Part shown: in pieces, positions 45,322 to 53,378 of the stretch | Numbering within the stretch: the stretch's first letter is position 1 | Layout: each line of letters begins with the position of its first letter | Source of the DNA: Rhizobium sp. ICMP 5592 | GTDB taxonomy: Bacteria; Pseudomonadota; Alphaproteobacteria; Rhizobiales; Rhizobiaceae | DNA: 64,000 bases | Reading direction: 5' to 3' | Assembly (NCBI RefSeq): GCF_009498525.1 | Contig: NZ_QSNT01000002.1 | Coordinates: 496,001 to 560,000 of the forward strand | Made by a program: the position numbers and the translations under genes | The notes under the pieces: generated by a model | Seen by the model: the letters and a program-made list of their open reading frames with translations, nothing else | Database searches by the model: none | What the model was told of the DNA's origin: nothing

Positions 45322-46131
45322 ATGGCTGCTAATTTTACGGAACTGAAGAAGCATCTTTATCGGCGCCTGAAATATCGGCTTCTCCGGCCGAAACCTCCTG
45401 CACTCTCAGAACCGTTCTCCGGACCTGTTGTCGTGGTCGGATCGGCACCTGTGTCGCACAAGCCTGCGGATTTCGACGAAACCTTCCGGGTTATCACCAT
45501 TAATGGCTCTCAGGTTGTTACCAAGGCGTGGGGCGTCGAGACGCCCGATGTCGCGCTGGTGCAGTTCAACCAGATCGAGGGAACGAACACCAATGCAGTC
45601 GAAGTCCGGCGCGTGCTGAATGGCGAGCGGGCGAAGATGCTGTACATCCTGCTCTGGCGTGACGGCCGCAAGCGGCTCGAGGACGGGCTGAAGGCCTTCA
45701 ATTATCGCTACGACAATCTCGAAATCGTCGACCGCTACCGTCGCATGGCGCTTCTCGATCGGGTCGGTGGCATGCAATGCAGCGAACTGGGCGCCGACGA
45801 CAAATGCTCGAACGGCATCAACGCCGTACTTTTCGCGCTTCATAACGGCGCCAGCGCCGTCATCATCACCGGCATCAATCCTGATTCCGGCGGTCATATC
45901 TACAATCAGGAAAATCTGGCTCGGCTGCACATTCGCAAGGACAGGGAAATCCTGTTGCGGCTGATCGAGCGAGGCTATCCGGTCTTCACCGCCGATCCGG
46001 CAGTCGCACAGTCCCTCGGCCTGCCGCTCTGGGAGGGCAAGGCCCGCGCCCGGCAGATATCCGAAGCTCATGCGAGGGCTGCGCGGTCGGTTTCCAAGCC
46101 GGCTGGCGTCTTGAACCCGTCGCTCGGCTGA
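45322..46131 (+). CDS. orphan glycosyltransferase-like protein, function unknown
   Basis: A 269-residue protein with a basic N-terminus (LYRRLKYRLLRPK). A Rossmann-like start (VVVVGSAPVSHKPADFD) and later GMQCSELGA, CSNGINAVLFAL and ITGINPDSGGHIYN recall the nucleotide-binding and sialic-acid-type motifs of GT29/GT42 transferases, but the match is by eye only. No polysaccharide genes flank it. No signal peptide or membrane helix is seen. Function unassigned. Confidence 0.8.
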   Translation: MAANFTELKKHLYRRLKYRLLRPKPPALSEPFSGPVVVVGSAPVSHKPADFDETFRVITINGSQVVTKAWGVETPDVALVQFNQIEGTNTNAVEVRRVLNGERAKMLYILLWRDGRKRLEDGLKAFNYRYDNLEIVDRYRRMALLDRVGGMQCSELGADDKCSNGINAVLFALHNGASAVIITGINPDSGGHIYNQENLARLHIRKDREILLRLIERGYPVFTADPAVAQSLGLPLWEGKARARQISEAHARAARSVSKPAGVLNPSLG

Positions 46132-46190
46132 AGAATTAGTCGTTCGATCGAAGGCTGACGCCTGTCATCATTCCATGCCAAAATCGCGGC

Positions 46191-47138
46191 ATGGAATCAC
46201 TGGATCATGCAATGACCGATCAGGCTCTGATGCCGCCGCCATTGCGGCCGGGCGACAAGATCCGTTTTGTCTCTCCCGCCAGTCCGCCCGACAGGGATAG
46301 GGTTCTGAGGCATGCCGAAATACTGAGAGGCTGGGGGCTTCGTGTCGATTTCGGCGAGCATGCCTTTTGCAAGCACCATTATCTTGCCGGGACCGATGAA
46401 GAGCGGTTGGCGGATCTGGATGCCGCGCTTCGCGACCCCGAGGTTCGGGCCATCTTTACCACGCGCGGCGGCAAGGGATCGTACCGGATTGCCGACCGGA
46501 TGGATTTCGCGGCTGCCCGGCGCGATCCGAAGTTTCTGATCGGTTTCAGCGATATCACCGCGTTGCATCTCAGCCTCCTGAAGCATGGCCGCCTGATCGG
46601 CATTCATGGCGCGTTTTTCGTTGGCCCTGGAGAGGAGGATATCAGTGCGGAGACCATCAGCGCACTTCACCGGGCACTGATGACTGCGGAGGATATCGTC
46701 ATTCAATCCCGTCCGCAGGAGCCGACATCGGCGCTGACAACAAGCGGAACAGCCACCGGCCGGCTGATTGGTGGGAACCTCGATATGGTTGCGACGGCCG
46801 CCGGCTGGGCCTTGCCGGATTTGCACGGCGCGATCCTGTTGCTGGAAGCGATCAGCCTATACCGAGGGCAGGTGGACCGGCTAATTACCATGCTGCGCAA
46901 AGCCGGGCATCTGGATGGCCTGGCAGGCGTCGCAGTCGGCCAGTTCACCGATTTCGAATTCGATCTCCGCTTCTCGGTTATCGATATTCTGCGCGAACAT
47001 CTTGATGTACTTGGCGTGCCGGTCCTTGGCGGCTTGCCGCTTGGGCATGGGCGCAGTCCTGTCAGCGCTTTGATCGGGGCCGTTGCGGAGCTGGATGCAG
47101 AAACAGGGACATTGATGATCGGGCGTGGCAGTATCTAG
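46191..47138 (+). CDS. LD-carboxypeptidase (family S66)
   Basis: A 315-residue serine peptidase of the LdcA/MccF family that trims D-Ala from muropeptides or cleaves peptide-nucleotide antibiotics. The catalytic Ser120 (IGFSDIT), the Glu/Tyr region (LLLEAISLYRGQVDR) and the His region (LPLGHGRSP) are all present. Start is at 46191 or the in-frame ATG 46212; neither ribosome site decides. It is cytoplasmic (no signal peptide), which fits peptidoglycan recycling. Confidence 0.9.
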   Translation: MESLDHAMTDQALMPPPLRPGDKIRFVSPASPPDRDRVLRHAEILRGWGLRVDFGEHAFCKHHYLAGTDEERLADLDAALRDPEVRAIFTTRGGKGSYRIADRMDFAAARRDPKFLIGFSDITALHLSLLKHGRLIGIHGAFFVGPGEEDISAETISALHRALMTAEDIVIQSRPQEPTSALTTSGTATGRLIGGNLDMVATAAGWALPDLHGAILLLEAISLYRGQVDRLITMLRKAGHLDGLAGVAVGQFTDFEFDLRFSVIDILREHLDVLGVPVLGGLPLGHGRSPVSALIGAVAELDAETGTLMIGRGSI

Positions 47139-47273
47139 CTGCGCAGTCCCGTGCGTTGCGAATGGGAACGCATGCGCCCTGATGTCGCAGAAACCTGCCG
47201 GGTGCGCTTCAGTCAACGAAAAGACTTATTTGCCCGGAAATTCGATGCCGACGTTTGAAACAGGGCATCGACT

Positions 47274-48323
47274 ATGCGTTTCATCTGGTTGCTCGTTATT
47301 GGAATGTTGTCGACCCCGGCCTTGGCACAAACCGTGCCTTCGGCCGAATGGACACATCTATCTCCTCAGGTATCTGGATGGTCGGCGCCGCAATTGGACG
47401 AGGCGAAGGCCTTTGCCGACGGGCATGATGTCAGCGCCGTCATGGTCGTCCAGCATGGGACGGTCGTTGCCGAATGGGGTGATACGAGCAAGCCAATGGA
47501 ATTGGCCTCCATCCGCAAGAGCCTGCTCGATTCTCTGATCGGGATCGCTGTTGCGCGCCATCAGATCGATCTTGGCAGCACGCTTCAGCAATCGGGCATC
47601 GACGACAAGCCGCCGTCACTGTCCGATCAGGAGAGGCAGGCGACAGTCCGGATGCTCCTCGAGGCACGCTCCGGCATCTATCATCCGGCGCTCTATGAGA
47701 CGGAGGCGATGGCCGCGCGACGGCCGCAGCGCTTCAGCCATGCGCCGGGAACGTTCTGGTACTACAACAATTGGGATTTCAACGCTCTCGGCACGATCTA
47801 CGAAAAGGCGACCGGCACGTCCATCTATGACGCTTTCGAGGATGAGATTGCGCGGAAAATCGGGATGCAGGATTACGATCCGCATGCGCAACACAAGGTC
47901 CGCGGCCGCGCATCGGTCCATCCCGCCTATACGTTCCGGATGAGCACACGGGATCTCGGCCGCTTTGCTCTGCTCTTTCTCGATGGTGGACGCTGGAACG
48001 GGCAGGAGATCGTTCCCCTGCAGTGGGTACGGGACAGCACCACGCCTTATTCGGACGCCGATCATGCGTTCGGATACGGGTATCTCTGGTGGACCGCCGA
48101 CCGGCCGCCGCCAGCCACCGATGCGAGCACGAATGCATTTCGCCTTCCAACGGGCGCTTATTTCGCCTGGGGTGCAGGCGGACAATATGCCTTTGTCATC
48201 CCGCAGGAGGACCTGGTCATTGTCGAGCGCACCGACCGCGATCTGCCATTAACGTCTCCCCGGCTGCATGAGGTGGCCAATTTGATTGGCCTTATCCGCC
48301 AAGCTGAACCTTTCAAACGATAA
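47274..48323 (+). CDS. exported serine hydrolase, class C beta-lactamase fold
   Basis: A 349-residue protein with a signal peptide (cut after ALA, residue 18). The SxxK motif is Ser79-Ile-Arg-Lys82, a YxN-type motif appears in WYYNNWDF, and a GAGG stretch near the C-terminus replaces KTG. Such proteins are usually peptidases or esterases rather than beta-lactamases. It is followed by the ECF-sigma operon but has a separate promoter in between. Confidence 0.88.
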   Translation: MRFIWLLVIGMLSTPALAQTVPSAEWTHLSPQVSGWSAPQLDEAKAFADGHDVSAVMVVQHGTVVAEWGDTSKPMELASIRKSLLDSLIGIAVARHQIDLGSTLQQSGIDDKPPSLSDQERQATVRMLLEARSGIYHPALYETEAMAARRPQRFSHAPGTFWYYNNWDFNALGTIYEKATGTSIYDAFEDEIARKIGMQDYDPHAQHKVRGRASVHPAYTFRMSTRDLGRFALLFLDGGRWNGQEIVPLQWVRDSTTPYSDADHAFGYGYLWWTADRPPPATDASTNAFRLPTGAYFAWGAGGQYAFVIPQEDLVIVERTDRDLPLTSPRLHEVANLIGLIRQAEPFKR

Positions 48324-48337
48324 TTTTTGACGTGACC

Positions 48338-48364
48338 TGTCGGCGCGGGTGATACTCCTTCGTC
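48338..48364 (+). promoter_or_regulatory. ECF-type promoter of the DGPF-sigma operon
   Basis: CCTGTCGG with TGTCGG at 48338-48343, 17 bases, then CGTC at 48361-48364, 23 bases before the ATG. The same elements with identical spacing precede the AHSA1 gene (50036-50062). The pattern agrees with what I recall of ECF42 promoters (TGTCGA and CGTC-like), so the sigma factor probably drives its own operon. Confidence 0.6.
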
Positions 48365-48386
48365 TTTACATGAGAAGGAGGAGCTC

Positions 48387-48761
48387 ATGCTCTACGCAAT
48401 CCTGTGCTACAACGATGAAGATACCGTGTTTGCCTGGTCCAAGGAGGAGGAGCAGGCGACGATGGCGCGGTTATTGGCGGTGCAGGCGCCGCTGAGCGAA
48501 GCCGGCAAGCTCGGCCCCGTCGCGAGGCTGATGCCGACGACGGCGGCAACGACGCTGCGCAAGGGCAAGAACGAGCCGTTCGTCATCGATGGCCCCTTTG
48601 CCGAGACCAAGGAGCAACTGCTCGGCTTCTATGTGATCGACTTTGAATCTCTCGACGAAGCGATTGAATTTTCAAAGAAACTGGCGGTCGCCAATCCTGG
48701 CGCAGGTTCCTATGAAATCCGGCCGCTCTACGTCTTCAGACCGGGGACGATCGCGACATGA
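48387..48761 (+). CDS. DGPF-domain (YCII-related) protein
   Basis: A 124-residue protein carrying the DGPF motif itself (VIDGPFAETKEQLLGFY). DGPF proteins are small dimeric proteins almost always encoded beside ECF42 sigma factors; their chemistry is unknown. The ribosome site GAAGGAGGAG is very strong. The stop overlaps the sigma-factor start (ATGA), so the two are translated together. Confidence 0.92.
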   Translation: MLYAILCYNDEDTVFAWSKEEEQATMARLLAVQAPLSEAGKLGPVARLMPTTAATTLRKGKNEPFVIDGPFAETKEQLLGFYVIDFESLDEAIEFSKKLAVANPGAGSYEIRPLYVFRPGTIAT

Positions 48762-50014
48762 CGGATCTTGCCTGGATCGATATCGCGTTCACCAATGCCC
48801 GGCCGCAGGTCGTCGGGGCGCTGCTGCGCTATTTCCGCAATCTCGATATCGCCGAGGAGGCGTTTCAGGAGGCGTGTCTCCGGGCTTTGAAGACGTGGCC
48901 GGACAAGGGGCCGCCGCGCGATCCGGTGGCGTGGCTGATCTTCGTCGGCCGCAACAGCGCCATCGATGCCGTGCGCAAGCAGGCGAAGACGCAAGCCCTG
49001 CCGGACGAGGAGGTAATCTCCGATACCGGCGATGCCGAAAGCGATCTCGCCGAGCGACTGGACGGCTCCAATTATCGCGACGACATCTTGCGGCTGCTGT
49101 TCATCTGCTGCCATCCGGATCTGCCGGCGACGCAGCAGATCGCCCTGGCTCTCCGTGTCGTCTCTGGCCTTTCGATGGCGCAGATCGCCCGCGCCTTTCT
49201 GGTCAGCGACAGCGCCATGGAGCAGCGCATTACCCGCGCTAAGGCTCGGGTTGCCGCGGCTGGCGTGCCCTTCGAGACGCCGGGTGCCGTCGAGCGGGCC
49301 GAGCGCGTGGCGCTCGTCAGCGCGATGATCTATCTTATTTTCAACGAGGGATATTCCGCCGGCGGGCCGGGCCGTGAAGCCTCTGCCTTTGCCGACGAGG
49401 CGATCCGGCTGGGCCGGCTGCTTCTGCGCATCTTTCCGACCGAACCCGAAATCATGGGGCTGCTGGCGCTGATGCTGCTGCAGCAATCGCGCCAGGCGGC
49501 GCGCTTTGATGCGTGCAGCCAGATCGTGCTGCTGGAGGATCAGGACCGGTCGCTCTGGAATCATACGCTCATCGACGAGGCTCTGGCTCTGCTCGACAAG
49601 GCGATCCGCCATCGCCGTCCCGGACCCTATCAGCTTCAAGCGGCGATCGCAGCGCTGCATTCCAGGGCCAAGCGGGCCGGAGATACGGACTGGGCGGAAA
49701 TCGATCTGCTCTACCAAACGCTAGAGCGGGTGCATCCATCGCCTGTGGTGACGCTGAACCGTGCTGTCGCCGTTGCCAAGCTCGAGGGGCCGGAGGCGGC
49801 ATTGGCCCTGGTGGAGACATTGGCGGATCAGCTCGACAGCTATTTCTATTTTCATGGGCTGAGGGGTGGCCTGCTTATGCAGTTGCATAGGGCGCGGGAG
49901 GCGCGCTCGGCTTTCGACCGCGCCATCGCACTTGCCCGTTCGCCGGCGGAGGCCGAGCATATCCGCCAGCAGCTCGACCGTTTGAGCGCGACGGCTCCGG
50001 CAAGCGCAAAATAA
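48758..50014 (+). CDS. ECF42-type RNA polymerase sigma factor with C-terminal extension
   Basis: A 418-residue sigma factor. Region 2 (about residues 10-80, AEEAFQEACLRALKTWP) and region 4 (about 110-170, LPATQQIALALRVVSGLSMAQIA) are followed by about 230 residues of TPR-like helices (EGYSAGGPGREASAFADEAIRL, PVVTLNRAVAVAK). This layout and the DGPF neighbour define the ECF42 group, which lacks a classical anti-sigma factor and is thought to be controlled through the extension. No anti-sigma gene is seen. Confidence 0.93.
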   Translation: MTDLAWIDIAFTNARPQVVGALLRYFRNLDIAEEAFQEACLRALKTWPDKGPPRDPVAWLIFVGRNSAIDAVRKQAKTQALPDEEVISDTGDAESDLAERLDGSNYRDDILRLLFICCHPDLPATQQIALALRVVSGLSMAQIARAFLVSDSAMEQRITRAKARVAAAGVPFETPGAVERAERVALVSAMIYLIFNEGYSAGGPGREASAFADEAIRLGRLLLRIFPTEPEIMGLLALMLLQQSRQAARFDACSQIVLLEDQDRSLWNHTLIDEALALLDKAIRHRRPGPYQLQAAIAALHSRAKRAGDTDWAEIDLLYQTLERVHPSPVVTLNRAVAVAKLEGPEAALALVETLADQLDSYFYFHGLRGGLLMQLHRAREARSAFDRAIALARSPAEAEHIRQQLDRLSATAPASAK

Positions 50015-50035
50015 TCGACGAATTTTCTCATTCCC

Positions 50036-50062
50036 TGTCGGGGTGAGGTGGCCGCAGTCGTC
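50036..50062 (+). promoter_or_regulatory. ECF-type promoter of the AHSA1 gene
   Basis: TGTCGG (50036-50041), 17 bases, CGTC (50059-50062), identical in both hexamer-like blocks and spacing to the promoter at 48338-48364. Placed 42 bases before the ATG. It indicates that this gene belongs to the same sigma-factor regulon. Confidence 0.6.
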
Positions 50063-50103
50063 CCTGCAGCATAGGACGATTTACACTGGAGAGAGACAAG
50101 ACC

Positions 50104-50574
50104 ATGACAGAACAGACCACCCGCCACGAGCTTTCGCTGACCCGCATCATCGACGCGCCGCGCGAGAAACTTTATCGCTGCTGGACGGAGGTGGAACTCT
50201 TGAAACAGTGGTTCGCGCCGCTGCCCTGGACGACGTCGGCCGCCGAACTCGATATCCGCGCCGGCGGCACCAGCTCCGTCACCATGCGCAGCCCCGAAGG
50301 TGAGGATTATCCGAATGTCGGCGTCTATCTCGAGGTCGTTCCGAACGAACGGATCGTTTTCACCGATGCCTTCACCAGCGCCTGGGTGCCGTCAACCAAG
50401 CCCTTCATGGTGGGGACCATCCAGTTCGAAGACCTCGGCAATGGCAAGACGCGCTACACCGCGACGGTGCTGCACTGGACGGCGGAGGATCGCGAGGCGC
50501 ATGAGAAGATGGGCTTCCACGAGGGATGGGGCCAGGGCACCGACCAGCTTGCGGCGCTGGCGGCCAGGATATGA
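50104..50574 (+). CDS. AHSA1/SRPBCC-domain protein
   Basis: A 156-residue START-like protein (RIIDAPREKLYRCWTE, LKQWFAPLPW, GTIQFEDLGNGKTRY). The fold binds hydrophobic ligands; no catalytic residues are known. AHSA1-type genes are frequent neighbours of ECF42 systems, and this one carries the same promoter-like sequence as the sigma operon, so it is likely a target. Confidence 0.88.
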   Translation: MTEQTTRHELSLTRIIDAPREKLYRCWTEVELLKQWFAPLPWTTSAAELDIRAGGTSSVTMRSPEGEDYPNVGVYLEVVPNERIVFTDAFTSAWVPSTKPFMVGTIQFEDLGNGKTRYTATVLHWTAEDREAHEKMGFHEGWGQGTDQLAALAARI

Positions 50575-50675
50575 ATTTCCGAGTTGTATCCGATAGATAT
50601 GCCGGAACCCTGTGCGGGAGATTCAGGGGCGATGCCTGGGCGTGGCGCTTCGGAAAATGATTCTGCTTCACTCGC

Positions 50676-50696
50676 GAAGCTGTTGATTTCGGATTC
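50676..50696 (+). repeat. 21-bp direct repeat, left copy
   Basis: GAAGCTGTTGATTTCGGATT plus one more C; an identical copy lies at 51297-51317. The two copies flank the GNAT gene, and weaker similarity extends on both sides (GCGCTT before, TCGCT after). Confidence 0.7.
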
Positions 50697-50739
50697 GATT
50701 TGCTAAGGCTCGCTCCCGCATGAACGAGAGGAGCGAGCC

Positions 50740-51252
50740 ATGCTGCACGTCACCATAGCGCCAGTCGCGCAATCGGATGCCGAAGACCTGATTGCGGCCA
50801 ATGTTGCGAGCCGCGCGTATCATGCGCCCTGGGCCTTTCCCTTTGTCGATCGCGATGGCTTTGATGCCTGGTTTGGGCAGACCGTCACCGGACCCAATAT
50901 CGGCCTGGTGGCGCGCGACACCGGTTCGGGCGGCATCGTCGGGGTGGTCAATATCAGCCAGATGGTCTGGGGCGGTTTTCGCAGCGCCTTTCTCGGCTAC
51001 CACGGCATGGTAGGTTTTGCCGGCCGGGGTTTCATGACCGAGGCATTGCGCCTGGCAATTGGCCACGCGTTCGATACCGTCGGCCTGCATCGGCTGGAGG
51101 CCAATATCCAGCCCGCGAACCAGGCCTCGATTGCGCTCGTGCAAAGGCTCGGTTTCCGCATGGAGGGATTTTCGCCCAAATATCTGAAGATCGGCGGTGT
51201 GTGGTGCGATCATGAGCGCTGGGCGCTTTTGGCGGACGATCCCAGGCTTTGA
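50740..51252 (+). CDS. GNAT acetyltransferase, RimJ/RimL-like
   Basis: A 170-residue N-acetyltransferase. The acetyl-CoA site is within GFAGRGFMTEALRLAIGHAF (about residues 92-111), followed by the typical NIQPANQASIALVQRLGF. It may acetylate a protein N-terminus, antibiotic or small amine; not determinable. GAGGAG precedes the ATG. The gene is bracketed by a 21-bp direct repeat. Confidence 0.9.
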   Translation: MLHVTIAPVAQSDAEDLIAANVASRAYHAPWAFPFVDRDGFDAWFGQTVTGPNIGLVARDTGSGGIVGVVNISQMVWGGFRSAFLGYHGMVGFAGRGFMTEALRLAIGHAFDTVGLHRLEANIQPANQASIALVQRLGFRMEGFSPKYLKIGGVWCDHERWALLADDPRL

Positions 51253-51296
51253 TGTTGAAGGTGAGGCGCTTTGGAGGTTGAATCCGAGGCGGTGGG

Positions 51297-51317
51297 GAAG
51301 CTGTTGATTTCGGATTC
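51297..51317 (+). repeat. 21-bp direct repeat, right copy
   Basis: Identical to 50676-50696, 621 bases apart. It lies between the GNAT gene and the operator-like palindrome. Confidence 0.7.
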
Positions 51318-51338
51318 CTATTAGGGGTCGCTATCGAT

Positions 51339-51363
51339 ATTATCGAACAAACCGTTCGATAAT
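51339..51363. promoter_or_regulatory. perfect operator-like inverted repeat before the flavin monooxygenase gene
   Basis: ATTATCGAAC and GTTCGATAAT are perfect inverted 10-mers around AAACC. The site lies 65 bases before the start codon, as for a TetR- or MarR-type repressor. No regulator gene is adjacent. Confidence 0.6.
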
Positions 51364-51427
51364 TCACATTTGCGATTACAGCCCTGCCTTCCTATCTCGT
51401 CCATCAACAACGGATGGATGTTTCACC

Positions 51428-52489
51428 ATGGAACTTGGCCTTTATACTTTCGCCGACGTCAATCTCGATCCTGCTCTCAACAAGGGCGTGGAGGCGGCGC
51501 GGCGTCTGAACAATCTGATCGAGGAAATCGAGCTGGCCGATCAGGTCGGCCTCGATGTCTTCGGGCTCGGCGAGCATCATCGCCCGGACTATGCGGCGTC
51601 GGCCCCGGCCGTGGCGCTTGCCGCCGCTGCCGCAAGGACGAAGAACATTCGGCTGACCAGCGCCGTGACGGTGCTGAGTTCGGATGATCCCGTGCGGGTC
51701 TTCCAGCAGTTTTCGACGCTCGACCTCATTTCCAATGGCCGCGCCGAAATCATGGCGGGGCGAGGCTCGTTCATCGAGTCCTTCCCACTCTTCGGTTACA
51801 ATCTCGAGGATTACGACCAGCTCTTTGAGGAAAAGCTCGACCTGCTGCTGGCGATCCGCGATAGCGAGCAGGTGAGCTGGGCGGGCGAGATGCGCGCGCC
51901 GATCAACGGGCGAGGGGTCTATCCCCGGCCGTTGCAGGATCCGTTGCCGATCTGGATCGCGGTCGGCGGCACGCCGCAATCGGTGGCGCGCGCCGGTGCG
52001 CTGGGCCTGCCGATGGCGATTGCCATCATCGGCGGTGAGCCACGCCGGTTTGCGCCGCTGGTCGATCTCTACCGCGAGGCTGCCCGCCGCGCCGATCAGG
52101 ATCAGGCGAAGCTGAAAACCAGCATTAACGTCCACGGTTTTGTCGCGGATACGACCGAGGCGGCCGCCGATCAGTTCTATGGCCCGCAGGCCGAGGTGAT
52201 GAACCGCATCGGCCGAGAACGTGGCTGGGGACCGACGAGCCGGGCGCAATTCAACCAGTCACGCGGGCCGAACGGCGCTCTCTTCGTTGGCGATCCGGAA
52301 ACCGTGGCCGAAAAGATCGTCGCGCATCACAAGCTGTTCAAGAATGACCGCTTCCTGTTGCAGATGGCGATCGGCACGATGCCGCATGATCAGATCATGC
52401 GCGGCATCGAACTCTACGGCACGAAAGTCGCGCCACTCGTGAGAAAGGCATTGACTGAACAGGGCGGAGAGGCGAAAGCGACTGCTTGA
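51428..52489 (+). CDS. LLM-class flavin-dependent oxidoreductase
   Basis: A 353-residue luciferase-like (FMN/F420-fold) monooxygenase ([36 protein letters not shown]). It most resembles the group of alkane/nitrilotriacetate-type monooxygenases of unknown substrate. A flavin reductase is not adjacent. A perfect palindrome upstream suggests inducible control. Confidence 0.9.
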   Translation: MELGLYTFADVNLDPALNKGVEAARRLNNLIEEIELADQVGLDVFGLGEHHRPDYAASAPAVALAAAAARTKNIRLTSAVTVLSSDDPVRVFQQFSTLDLISNGRAEIMAGRGSFIESFPLFGYNLEDYDQLFEEKLDLLLAIRDSEQVSWAGEMRAPINGRGVYPRPLQDPLPIWIAVGGTPQSVARAGALGLPMAIAIIGGEPRRFAPLVDLYREAARRADQDQAKLKTSINVHGFVADTTEAAADQFYGPQAEVMNRIGRERGWGPTSRAQFNQSRGPNGALFVGDPETVAEKIVAHHKLFKNDRFLLQMAIGTMPHDQIMRGIELYGTKVAPLVRKALTEQGGEAKATA

Positions 52490-52541
52490 GCCTTCGCGCC
52501 AGGAGTTTGCGGGGCGTGCGTGAGCCAGCCGGAAGCCGTGG

Positions 52542-53294
52542 ATGATCATCTCGAACGACGACGAACTGACCAAGCTGAAAGAGATCGGCCGCATCTGCGC
52601 CAATGCGCTGCAGGCGATGGCGGCGGCGCTTGAGCCGGGTATCACGACGCTGGAGCTTGATGCGATCGGCCGCAAGGTGCTGGAAGACGCCGGCGCGCGT
52701 TCGGCGCCGGAGCTTGTCTACAGGTTTCCGGGCGCGACCTGCATCAGCGTCAATGAAGAGGTGGCACACGGTATTCCCGGTCCGCGGGTGATCCAGGCCG
52801 GCGATCTTGTCAATCTCGACGTTTCCGCCGAGAAGGACGGGTTCTTTTCCGATACCGGCTCGTCCTTTGCGGTGCCGCCGGTGAAGCCGAAGATCGAGCG
52901 TCTTTGCCGGGATGGCAAGCGGGCGCTCTGGGTCGGTCTGAACCAGGTACGCAGCGGCGCGCCTTTCTCCAAGATCGGCCATGCCATCGGCGCTTTCGCA
53001 CAGAAGAACCGCTATACGCTGGTCGCCAATCTCGCCAGCCATGGCATCGGCCGTTCGCTGCATGAAGAGCCGGCGGAGGTTTCCACCTGGGCGGATCCCG
53101 ACGAGACCCGGATCATGCAGGATGGCCTAGTGTTCACTGTCGAGCCGTTTCTGTCGCTCGGCGCCACCTGGGCGGAAGGCGGCGATGATGCTTGGACGCT
53201 TTACGGCGATCCGCGCGCGCCGACGGTCCAATTCGAACACACCGTCGTTGCTACCCGCAACGGGCCGATGATCCTGACATTGGCAGATAACTGA
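52542..53294 (+). CDS. map: type I methionine aminopeptidase
   Basis: A 250-residue enzyme removing N-terminal methionine. All five metal ligands are found: Asp93, Asp104, His167 (SHGIG), Glu201 (VEPF) and Glu232 (FEHTVV). It is a stand-alone gene with no ribosomal-protein context and no zinc-finger N-terminus, so it may be a second copy of map in the genome. Confidence 0.93.
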   Translation: MIISNDDELTKLKEIGRICANALQAMAAALEPGITTLELDAIGRKVLEDAGARSAPELVYRFPGATCISVNEEVAHGIPGPRVIQAGDLVNLDVSAEKDGFFSDTGSSFAVPPVKPKIERLCRDGKRALWVGLNQVRSGAPFSKIGHAIGAFAQKNRYTLVANLASHGIGRSLHEEPAEVSTWADPDETRIMQDGLVFTVEPFLSLGATWAEGGDDAWTLYGDPRAPTVQFEHTVVATRNGPMILTLADN

Positions 53295-53295
53295 A

Positions 53296-53323
53296 AGGCT
53301 GGAGCATTTTCGCGCCCCAGCCT
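53296..53323 (+). terminator. hairpin after map
   Basis: AGGCTGG (53296-53302) and CCAGCCT (53317-53323) form a perfect 7-bp stem two bases after the map stop, followed by GTTGTTTG. It is a probable terminator and merges with a dispersed repeat. Confidence 0.55.
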
Positions 53324-53324
53324 G

Positions 53325-53378
53325 TTGTTTGACGCAGTTCCGGATAGAAAACCGCCACGCGCAATTCCTGGAATTGCT
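53325..53378. repeat. rhizobial interspersed palindromic repeat, copy B
   Basis: Reads TTGTTTGACGCAGTTCCGG...CCTGGAATTGCT and matches copy A at 28548-28601 with scattered changes. It sits between the convergent ends of map and the PadR gene and may help end transcription. Confidence 0.6.

Noticed and set aside
47274..48323. Beta-lactamase resistance gene
   Set aside because: SxxK and a YxN-type motif are present, but the KTG motif is not; a generic serine hydrolase is the safer call.
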